Shown in pieces: positions 35,001-47,000 of a stretch of 64,000 bases of DNA. The translations under genes and the position numbers were made by a program. The stretch is from Hippopus hippopus (lineage: Eukaryota > Mollusca > Bivalvia > Cardiida > Cardiidae): the NCBI GenBank assembly GCA_946811185.2, contig OX328112.1:33449562-33513561 (forward strand). Direction: 5' to 3'. Position 1 is the first letter of the stretch; each line of letters starts with the position of its first letter. The notes under the pieces were generated by a model. That model was given only the letters and a program-made list of their open reading frames with translations, was not told the DNA's origin and searched no databases.

Positions 35001-38000
35001 TTGCAGATGACAATTCCAATGTGGTTCAAGTGATGGAATTTGTCTGCAATAGGGTAGGAAATGTTGTAGGAATAGGAGAAAATGCTGGTGACCAGCATTT
35101 TGTCCTTTTCTGGCAATGTTTTTGAACTCTTTTAAAGACAAATGCCATCATTTGAGCCACTGGAAATGCATTCAGTTTGAACAAGTCTAAAATATTGTTG
35201 TTTTCATGAATAGTTTACTGACATAGGCTAAATACTAATGTCATCCTTAAAACCTATACATGTACATAGATGCCAGCTGCTGTGAGTGTGTATATATGTA
35301 TTTTTAGACAAAATATTATAGCAAAGGGATAGATCTACACAAACTGGGATAAATGACACTAATAAAGTTTAGCAATCCCTAGCACATTATCTCTTGCATT
35401 TCAGGCTCACTATCACTTTTTCTAATCCCAATTCAAATCTCTGTCTCTCATTTTTCCTCCCTCTTTCTCTCCTTTCTTCCCTATCTCTCTTTCTCTTCAA
35501 ATTATTTACAAAAAAAAGGGGGTGCTATATGTATTAAGGTGTATCCAAGCATAGTAAATATTAGAATAGGTTATGGATAAAGACCATAGCAGCTATTGTC
35601 TATTAGATATTTCAGCTGGTAGGTCTAAGAACCTATCCTTGCATGGGACATGCTTTCAGAAGTCTGAATTGAACATAAACCTTAGAAGGTATATTAGTTG
35701 TTGATAAAGTCATCAAAATCATAATGGACCTGGCTTTGTTGGTTTTCTAGGCAAACATTGTGAACAGACTGAATCTCATCTACAGATCTACAGACTTTGG
35801 ACTGGGTACCGGTTTTGGGATTGAACTGAATGAGGTATGTAATTTGTATGTTTGTATGTTAATTTTTTTGACTCTTTGCCAGATTACAAAATTTTAGACT
35901 AGTCTGTATCAAAAGTATTTGCAGATGCCATTAAATACTTAACTCTTTACCAAACGACAAAATTTTGGACTGGTCCAAGTTGAAAGCATTTGCAGAGGAC
36001 AAAATAAATGTGACTCAAAAATTGAAACTTGACTTTGGAAGAGTAGAAAACATTGTGGGAAAAGGAGAAAATGCTGGTTACCAGCATTTTCTCCTTTTCC
36101 AACAGTGTTTTCAGAAGGCCTCTTCCCTGGGGTCGTTTTAAACCAGTGATTATTTGGTATAGGGTTAACTCTTTACCACACGACCAAATTTGTATTTGTG
36201 CAAGTTGAAAGCATTTGCAGCAGACAAAATAAATGTAGCTCAAAAATTTAAAATTGCTGTTGGTAGAATAGAAAACATTGTGAAAATAGTACAAAATTCT
36301 TATTACTAGCATGTCTTCTTTTCCCAAACTGTTTTCAAAAGCTCTTTTGTTCACGTTTGTTATAGCTTGGGATTGTGTGGTAAAAATTTAACCCTTTACC
36401 ACACAGTCCCAAGTTTTAATGACCCTGAGAAAGAAGCCTATTGGTAACTAGCATGTTCTTCTTTTTGAATAATGTTTTTTTTACCCTTTTAAAGAAAATT
36501 ATCATTTGAGTCACATGGAAATTGTTGTCTGCAAATGTTAACAATTTTGACAAGTTTACATTTTTGTCATGGGGTTAAGAGTAAAATGATGGATTTTTTT
36601 TTGAAAGAGTAAATTAATAGAGTGCTGAAATAATGAATGAAAGAGTTAACCCATAAAGTGCTGCATTAACCCTTAGCTACACAATCCTGAGTTTTAAGAA
36701 CTCTGAGAAAGAAAGCTTTTCTCCGTTTCCCACAGTGTCTTCTAGCCTTTCAGAGACAAAATCCATAATTTCAACAATTATTAATCTGTAGTCTGCAAAA
36801 CCTTTCAATTTTAACAAGTCCAAAATTTTGTCATTTGGTAATGGGTTAATGAATAAAAGAGTAAACCCATAGAGTGCTGTATCAATGAATGAAAGAGTAA
36901 ACCCATAGAGTGCTGTATCAGTGAATGAGAGAGTAAACCCATAGAGTGCTGTATCAATGTATGGAAGAGTAAACCCATAGAGTGCTGTATCAATGAATGG
37001 AAGAGTAAACCCATAGAGTGCTGTATCAATGAATGGAAGAGTAAACCCATAGAGTGCTGTATCAGTGAATGGAAGAGTAAACCCATAGAGTGCTGTATCA
37101 ATGAATGGAAGAGTAAACCCATAGAGTGCTGTATCAATGAATGGAAAAGTAAACCCATAGAGTGCTGTATCAATGAATGGAAGAGTAAACCCATAGAGTG
37201 CTGTATCAATGAATGAAAGAATAAACCGATAGAGTGCTGTATCAATGAATGGAAGAGTAAACCCATAGAGTGCTGTATCAATGAATGAAAGAGTAAACCC
37301 ATGGAGTCCTGTATCAATGTATAAAAGAGTAAACACATAGAGTGCTGTATCAATGAATGAAAGAGTAAACCCATAGAGTGCTGTATCAGTGAATGAAACA
37401 GTAAACCCATGGAGTGCTGTATCAGTGAATGAAAGAGTAAACTCATGGAGTGCTGTATCAATGAATGAAAGAGTAAACCAATAGAGTCCTGTATCAGTGA
37501 ATGGAAGAGTAAACCCATGGTGTGCTGTATCAATGAATGAAAGAGTAAACCAATCGAGTCCTGTATCAGTGAATGGAAGAGTAAACCCATAGAGTGCTGT
37601 ATCAATGAATGGAAGAGTAAACCCATAGAGTGCTGTATCAATGTATGAAAGAGTAAACCCATAGAGTGCTGTATCAATGAATGAAAGAGTAAACCCATAG
37701 AGTCCTGTATTAATGTATGAAAGAGTAAACCCATAGTGTGCTGTATCAATGTATGAAAGAGTAAACCCATAGAGTCCTGTATCAGTGAATGAAAGAGTAA
37801 ACCCATAGAGTCCTGTATTAATGTATGGAAGAGTAAACCCATAGAGTCCTGTATCAATGAATGAAAGAGTAAACCCATAGAGTGCTGTATCAATGAATGA
37901 AAGAGTAAACCCATAGAGTGCTGTATCAATGAATGGAAGAGTAAACCCATAGAGTGCTGTATTAATGAATGAAATGGTAAACCCATGGAGTCCTGTATCA

Positions 38001-41000
38001 ATGAATGAAAGAGTAAACCCATGGAGTCCTGTATTAATGAATGAAAGAGTAAACCCATGGAGTCCTGTATCAACGAATGAAAGAGTAAACCCATGGAGTC
38101 CTGTATCAACGAATGGAAGAGTAAACCCATAGAGTGCTGTATCAATGAATGGAAGAGTAAACCCATAGAGTGCTGTATCAATGTCTGAAAGAGTAAACCC
38201 ATGGAGTGCTGTATCAATGAATGAAAGAGTAAACCCATGGAGTCCTGTATCAATGAATGAAAGAGTAAACCCATGGAGTGCTGTATCAATGAATGGAAGA
38301 GTAAACCCATGGAGTGCTGTATCAATGTATGAAAGAGTAAACCCATGGAGTGCTGTATCAATGAATGAAAGAGTAAACCCATGGAGTGCTGTATCAATGA
38401 ATGAAAGAGTAAACCCATGGAGTGCTGTATCAATGAATGAAAGAGTAAACCCATGGAGTGCTGTATCAATGAATGAAAGAGTAAACCCATAGAGTGCTGT
38501 ATCAATGAATGGAAGAGTAAACCCATAGAGTGCTGTATTAATGTATGAAAGAGTAAACTAATAGAGTGCTGTATTAATGTATGAAAGAGTAAACCCATAG
38601 AGTGCTGTATTAATGAATGAAAGAGTAAACCCATAGAGTGCTGTATCAGTGAATGAAAGAGTAAACCCATAGAGTGCTGTATCAATGAATGAAAGAGTAA
38701 ACTAATAGAGTGCTGTATTAATCTTATCATAATCTTCACTTTCTACAAAAGTAATTTAACTCTTTTCCAAGTCGGAAAACTTTTGACTCATCCAAATTTT
38801 CAGCCATTTGCAGACAACAAACTAAATGTTACACAAATGTAGATTTTTTTTCTTTGAAAGTGTAGAAAGCATTGTTGGGAAAGGAGAAAATGCTGGTAAA
38901 TAGTATTTTTCTTGTTTTCCTGCATTGTTTTCAAATGCCTTCTGTCTCTGGGTCATCTAAATATGTGATTGTTTGGTAGAGGGTTTATTCTTGTATTGTT
39001 TAATTTTAGATGAGAATCCATGATGGTTATTCAACAAATACCTTTGAATACAATTATGAAAAGAGTTATGGGACCTCAGAATTGCTTGCAGTAAGTTAGA
39101 ACTTTTGCTACAGTTAGTCATCATAAATATTTCATGCTTTTTTTTTTGTAATTTATCAGGAAATAATGGTGGAGTATAAGGCTTGATAATTCATGGTTAC
39201 AATCAGAGAAATTTACAGTAAATGTTTCCATAACTCTTTGATTGAAGGCAGAAACAGTAGTTCCCGTGCACTAGTTACCTAGGTAAACAGTGTGTGCCAT
39301 TCAACCAGACAGATATATGACGTAATTTACACGCACTTACCCTACAATTTTCGAACTTTATATAATATTTTAAGGCATTGTTATATGGAAGAGAACACCA
39401 CAGGGAATTACTGAAAACTTCAATGCTGGATTTTGATGAAAGTCCCGACAAAAAGGGTTAGAAGCATTAAATGAATAGAATATTTGTTTTTTTAATGAAA
39501 GATGGAAATTTATTTCATCTCCTGAACACAATTGGTAATATTTTAATGATCTTTCAGCAAAAAAAAAAAAAAAAAAACCCTAAATCTTCTAGACTACATA
39601 TTTCATCAAATTCTGATTGATTTGCATGCACTATTTCGTGTGCATGAAAATTAATTAATTATGCTGCTTTTGATCGTTTGATAAGAAGTAAAACTTGATG
39701 GTAGAAAGCAAGGTTAATGGAGCTATTTACGCTAATATGCTATAGTGCTTGTTGCCTGACATCAAAGGTATAGCTCTCTAAAAGACAGCAGGTTTATTTT
39801 TTCGATGAATTTGTCTCAAAAGAAGAGACTATCTTTTAACTCTTTACCACACAATCCCGACTTTTAACGACCCTGAGAATGAAAGCTTTTGAAAACATTG
39901 TGGGAAAAGGAGAAAATGATGGTAACCAGCATTTTCTCCTTTTCCCACAATGTTTTCAAACTTCCCAAATCGAATTTCAATTTTTGATTCACATTTATTT
40001 TGTCGTCTGTAAATGTTTTCAATTTGGACTAGTCCAAAATTTTGTCATTTGGCAAAGAGTTAAAAGGCTGGTCACCAGCATTTCCTCCTTTTTCAACAAT
40101 GTTTTCAAAACATTCTTCCTCAGGGTCATTGAAACATAGGCTATTTTTGTAACGGGTGAAGATTATCCCTTTCTACTACTCCTTACCAAATGACAAAATT
40201 ACACACTTGTCCAAATTCTAAGCCATTGCAGATACCAACTTTAATGTGGCTCAATTGATGAAACTTGACTCTAAAAAGGGTAGAAAACATTGTGGGAAAA
40301 GGAGAAAATGCTCGTTACCAGCATTTTCTCTCTTTTCCATAATGTTTTCAAAAGGCCTCTCTCGCTCAGAAAACATTGTGGGAAAAGGAGAAAATGCTGG
40401 TTACCAGCATTTTCTCCTTTTTCCACAATTTTTTCAAAAGCCTGCTCTCTCAGGGTGGCTAAAATTTGGGACTGTGTGGTAAAGGGCTAACATTTGCTTT
40501 CTATTCTCTCCAGGCATTCAGCAGGTATACCCCGAACAGTGTATTTTGCCTCGCTCATCTGTTTACATCACAGGCCATGCCAGACAGTGTTCTAGGTCTC
40601 GCTTACATTGCGTCACCTGTCCCGGGGAGTCCTGGCGGCATTTGCTCTCCAGGTAAGACAAGATTTTAGTATATAAAGATCATCAATTCAATACAAGACA
40701 AAAATAGCCAGCCAAAATAGCATAAGTGGTAGAGCGTAGAACTTGTAAACGTCAAGTTTTGGGTTACTTGAGGGTGTGGGTTTCAGCTTCCACAGCTGGC
40801 CAATTAAAAATACTAATAGCCTTTTGAATGAGATGTTAAACCGAGGTCCCGTGTGACAGTTCTATACTACAAGGCTCAGAGCACTAGGATGGGTTTTGTC
40901 CTGTATCTAGCACTATCCCTTATAATACAGCTAACAGCCTTCAGGGGGCGTCACCTACATGGGAAACTGTTGGCAATGATAAGTGAACCAAAAATCATCC

Positions 41001-44000
41001 AGGCAAAACAAAAAACTGTATTTCATGAAATGAGATGATTTGCTCATTATGCTGTTTGGCCACATAATCTTTAATACACATATAGGATCTGACATGAGTT
41101 TGCGTTGAGATAAAAGTTTATTAAACGAGTCTAGGGAAATTGTTATTAAGCGAGCCTTTGGCGAGCTTAATAACATTTTTTCTTGACGAGTTTAATAAAA
41201 TCTTTATCTCATACGCCAATGAATGTCAGATTCTTTTTATCACATAACAATATTTCACAAATCATAGATAAGAAGATGCAAAACCATCTATAGATGCACA
41301 CGCGGTAATATCAATAAAACCCATTCTTCTCTACGAAATACGTACAAAATGACGTCAAAAATGACGTCACACAATAGTGATATTAAACGTGTATGAGATA
41401 AGAAAATTCGTAATGGGTATATTACACTGCAAACAAGGGAGGTTATGTGATAAATGACGTTTTCTGCACAATAAGTGCTTTCACTGCAGTGAAAGTTACA
41501 ACCAATTTCCACTCTATTTCCTAGGTTACCAGCATTTTCTCTTTTTTCAACAATGTCTTCTACTAATTTTAATTTCTGTTAATTTTGTTAAATCATGGAA
41601 AGGAGTTATATGAAGAAATTTCACTTTTGAAGGATAGAAAACATTATTGGAAGAGAAGGAAATGCTGGTTATTAGCATTTTTATCTTTTACTGCAATGTT
41701 TCAAACCTCTACATGTACCACACAGTTATAACAGAGTTTTAACAAACGTGAGAAAGAAGTTTTTTGAAAGCATTGTGGTAAAAGGAGAAAATGCTAGTTA
41801 CCTGGATTTTCTCCTTTTCCTACAATATTTTCTGCTTTTTCCAAGGCAAATATTATCATTATCTTAGCTGCATCTAATTTATCGTCTGCAAGAGCTTTGA
41901 ATTCAGAAAAGTCAAAATTTTGTCTTTTGCAAGGGGTTAACCGTTTACCAGATGACAAAATTTTAGCCTTGTCCAATTTGAAAACATTTGCAGACTACAC
42001 TTTCATTGTGGCTCTAATGGTGCAATTATCCTTTGATAGAGTAGAAAACATGGTGGAAAAAGAAGAAAGTGCTGATTACTAGCATTTTCTTCTTTTCACA
42101 CAATGTTTTCAAAAGGCTTCTTTTTCAGGGTCGTTGTGTGGTAAAGGGTTGATTCTCTTCTGCAAATTCCGTCAATATGGACTTATCTAAAATTTGGCTG
42201 TGTGGTACAGATTTAAGAAGTCTTCTTATTTGGGGTCATTAATATATTTGGGTTGCTATTAACCTCAGATGATAGTTCTAACCTTTGTTGACATCCACTA
42301 TTTAACAAAACAAACACATAGAGAGTGCTCTACATGTTATTACTTGAAGAAATTGACATGAAATAATTGACTTCTATTACCATTTATTATATACCAGTAA
42401 ATTTTCCTGGATCAGATACATGCTTTGAATTTGATTAAATAACACACACGTCAGAAAAAAAAAATCCGTATCTACACGCAGTGAAACACGGTCCCAAATA
42501 TAGTATGATGACGTATCTCATGCACGGACTAAGTATGCATTGAGTTGCGATCCGATTGGTCAAAATGTTACGCTGTAATATTAATCCGCCATTCATAAAA
42601 ACAGAGTTACTACCATCTGCACTATTAATTGTCTCATTTTGTTTGCCGTTTTCGAATAGAATATCATTATTTGCTAAATGTTGTCGTTGAAAGTTGTAGG
42701 TATATAATAAAAGGAATATTATGTTGTAGTAACTTTCCTGGTGCTTGTATTTACTTCTTGCAGCATAAGAAAATTTTGACATCAAATTTTCTCACGCTGC
42801 TCGAATTAAATACAAGCACCAGGAAAGTTAATACAACATAATACTCCGTATATATTACACGCTTGAATTATTATCCAAACTTGCCTTTGGCTATTATCGT
42901 CTGCATTCGGAATTATGAGAACTATTTTCAGCTCTTTATGCAGCTAATAGATTTATCGTGTCTTTAAAGAATACTTAAAATACCTCAAACAAACATGATT
43001 TTGTTGGTTTAAATTTGTAATATGTGGCAGATGGCATAGATCTAAGATGCATTTTCTATGCAGTCTGATCTTGATACATGCCATCCGCAAGAGCTTCTAA
43101 TTTTGACTATGGCACTGAAAGGGTCAAACCAGACATTTACCGCTAACAGAATCTCTGTACTGTCAGATTATATACATGTATGATGATATGAATATTCACT
43201 TTCTAATCATTCTTTGCATGGAGGTCAATTTCAGGTCAATTTTTTCCAGTAACAAAACAGGTTAAAAGCATTGCGTCATTGCAACGGGCAATTTAGAAGT
43301 TTCCCCTATTATCACGAAATGGGCTGATCATAAAAGACATTGTTACAGTCTGAGAGTAATACTTGAAAGACTTTTGAAACATTTTTGTTGATTACAGTGG
43401 GAAGTTACCAAGGAGCTGCTTCAACTTTCAACACAGCGTGGACGACATCTATAAATGGGGCAGGCAGCACAATTACATTTCTCCAGAATGCTTTGGTTAC
43501 TTCTCATGGTGAGTACGGTACTTCTTATTTCCCAGTGTTCCCATTCACGCAAATTTTTGTGTAAATCACGTTACAGAGTAGAAATTAGTGTAATAAATTT
43601 TGGTTACACGCGAGATCTCACTAGCAAAAGAACTATAAAAAAAGCTATTATCGACTCAACTTGTGTAAAATGACAGGATTTGAAGTTACTTGCTACCCTT
43701 ATTCATAAATTATTTTCAGATCACGCGGAAATAACTGTCCATAAATTAACACGCATGAAAAAATGCTTGATGCAAAAAAAACGGAAACCCATGACACAAC
43801 AAAATGATCCTTTTGACATTTACTGATCAGGGTCACTTCAGACCGTCTTTTCAGCTTTTTGATGACTTTAAGCACTAAATTTCCACAGATATCTTAATAT
43901 AACAGACTTTTTTGAATGTCTCGCATAAAGAGACAACACTTTATGCAAAATTAATGTCCGAATGCCCCTTTTTGTTTGTTGCAAGCCATATTGTCGATTA

Positions 44001-47000
44001 GTAAAGGTCCTCCAGGAACTCCAGAGATTGGCTTGGTTAGTGTAAGAAAATTTGTGTAATCTGCACATCTTTCATTGTTATCTATGAGTCAGTTATATTT
44101 TTTTTTTAACATTTTACTATAGCCTGGGTACCCCAGACTTTTATAAATTTCGCTTACAGGGCACAGAGTTTAATCTTGCCTGAAGAACTTCATGTTTTTA
44201 AAAATTTCAAAGATACATCTTTTCAGCCAGAGAGTAAACAAATGCTTTTAAAACTTTTTAGTGTGTATAATCTAGTTAGCTGTGTAAACATAGATAAAAA
44301 ATCGATATGAGGTGTATGGGATAAAGAAATGCAGGGATTTCTCTTTGATTTAAACTGGAAACTGTGGTTGTTATATCTATAGCTAGCCACAATAAAATGA
44401 AATGCATTTTCTATCTGCCGTAATCTGTGCAACCTTGCAACCGTCAGGGGCAATTTTTGGCATGAAGATACAAGAATGATAATAGTTTTATAAAATAAAG
44501 ATGAAATTGGTTAAAAAACTGGATTATAATGGGTATGGATGTATAGATCTGTAAAGTATTGACTTACATTGAAATAATTGACTGATTTGTTAGTACGGTC
44601 CTTCAGTGCTGTAGGCACATTTGGGATGGACCACCCAAAAATGCTCATAGGCTAACTGCCTACTGCACATTGATACTTTGAATACAACTAAGTTGATCAT
44701 CATTACACCAGTTTTACAATAACTTTAAGAATCTTGTTTATTTTACGCTTCAAAAGTAAGAAAAATTGTATGGGTAAAAATACATTGAAACAGTGAGCAA
44801 TATTCTCATGTCTGAAAATTAATGTCAATATTATTATGTATGATTTTGTCACCGTTAGACCAACTGGATGATATATAGCAGGAAGCAAAGCCATTAAGCC
44901 CAAATTTTATTAAAGGGAGGTTATTGCATTAAACTTTATCCATTCTGTAACCAATCACAAATAATAGCTCTACCACCAGCTGCTAAAAAAAAATATTGAA
45001 ATTAACCGGTTACCTCACAGTCCCGAGTTTCTATGACTCTGAGAAAGAAACCTCTTGAAAACATTGCGGAAGAAGGAGAAAATGCTGGTTACCAGCATTT
45101 TCTTCTTTTTCCACCATGTTTTCTACCCTTTCAAACACAAATTCCATCATTCCATCGTTTTAGCCCAATTTAACTTGCTGTCTGCGACTGCTTTCAATTT
45201 GGACAAGACTAAGATTTTGTTGAGTGATAAAGCGTTAGGAAGAGTAGATCTATAGATCTCTAAGATTCTAGATGATAATATAAGCTGATAAGGTCAGAGC
45301 TCCAAACAGAGGGAGTGATTTTGATTTTAAAATTGGAAATATCGGTTATTCTCCACTAAACCCTATGTTATGGGTACTCATTAGAATCGTCTCATCGAGA
45401 CGATTCTAATGAGTACCCACAATATAGGGTTTGAAAGAGAAATAATGGATTTAGAATACCATCACTCCCTCTTGTCTGGCTGCTGTAAGATAGATCTATC
45501 TATGTAGCAGTTTTCCAAAAATCAACAACATCAAATGTTAAAAATTAACCCTTTACCAAACAGTCTCAGGTTTTAACAAACCAGGAGCCACATTACCGTA
45601 TAATTCTAGGTATTAGACCAGTTTAAATCTTTACCAAGCAACAAAATTTTAGACTGGTCCAAATTGAAAGCATTTGCAGGCAACGAATTTAGTGTTGCAC
45701 AAAAAAGGAAATTTTTCTTTGAAAGAAAGCATTGTGGGGAAAGGAGAAATTGCTGGTTACCAGCATTTTCTCCTTTTCCCATGGTGTTTTCAAAAGACTT
45801 CTTCCTCAGGGTCGTTAAAACTTGGGGTTGTGTGGTGAAGGATTAAATCTTTATGTCTTTATTCTCTTTCCATGTTGAACCTTGTTGATGGCTGTTACAG
45901 AAGTAGGTATGTAGACTGTTTGTTTGCTAACTCATAATTTATAAGTTACCAAACAACAAAATTCTGGACTTGTCCAAATTGAAAGCAGTTGCAGACAACT
46001 AATTAAAATTGACAAATTTGATAGAGGAGAAAACATTGTGGGAAAAGGAGAAAATGCTGGTTACCAGCATTTTCTCCTTTTCTCACAATGTTTTCTAAAG
46101 GCTGCTTCCTTAGGGTTGTTAAAAGTCGGGACTGTGTGGTGAAGAGTTAATACTATTTTCTATTGCTTTATTCTTTTTCCACAATGTTTTCACATTTATT
46201 AAGTGTTTACCGTGCAATTCCAAGTTGTAAGAAACCTTTTTGAGGAAGGCTTTTGAAAACATTGTGGAAAAAGGAGAAAATGCTGGTAACCAGCATTTTC
46301 TCCTTTTCCCACAATGTTTTCTATTTGATCAAAAACATATTTCATCATTTAAGTGATATTAGATTTGTTGCCTTCAAATGCTTTGAACTTGGATCAGTCT
46401 AAAATTTTGTCGTTTTGTAAAGGGCAAAGGTAATGAACTGTAATTCATTTGTACTTTTCTTTCATTTCTTGTCAAAGTTTTCTATCTATATAGACAGATG
46501 CCACCAATTTATGTGTAACTACATCCAACTGTATCTGTTTCTGTGAAAAGGGGACTTAATGCATCTGCAAAAAGTTTTGACCCAGGTCAGCCTGCACAGT
46601 CTGCACAGGCAGACCTATGGTAGCATTTTTTTGCTTTCGGTAAATTTTCTGCATGTTAAAGAATCATTCTATCAGATTTCAGTCGGTTGTTAAACGAAAT
46701 TGATTTTATGAATGCATGATTATGTGGTGACATGTCTACTATCATGCATGCATTATTCTTAAAAGAAATCAATATCAAAACTAGGTTAAAACCTGCCAGG
46801 TCAGTCTATCTTGTGTTTACTTTTTATCTGATTTTAAAATTCTTCATTCTTCTGCCAGCGACTAACACTTGGACAAACCACACTATAACAGATAGTCATC
46901 TTCACAATAATTTCTCTACTTTTAAAAGGCATGATTGAAATTTAAATCAATTTTAACAAGTGCTTTGTTTATTTGACTGCTATTGGGCCTTAACTCTTTA

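Noticed and set aside
36589..38722. CRISPR-like regular repeat
   Set aside because: No unique spacers; units are contiguous and vary gradually. Eukaryotic context.
36811..38739. 642-codon minus-strand open frame of 12-residue repeats
   Set aside because: It coincides with the 36-bp minisatellite; a multiple-of-three unit keeps frames open automatically. It lies in an intron of the opposite-strand gene, and no start context, splice sites or homologue support it.
43398..43516. Exon 11 extended to a donor after tacg, giving H-G-E-Y-G-H
   Set aside because: Glu falls one residue out of register with HExGH and the donor gtactt is weak, whereas the microexon fits exactly.
44025..44030. Alternative hexamer agattg (would read H-E-I-G-H)
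   Set aside because: Needs a GC donor in a poor context (gcttgg) and a weak pyrimidine tract; the 45901 hexamer has consensus sites.
44491..44499. Nine-base candidate exon atgaaattg in intron 11
   Set aside because: Would read H-D-E-I-G-H, breaking HExGH spacing; acceptor ataaag lacks a pyrimidine tract.
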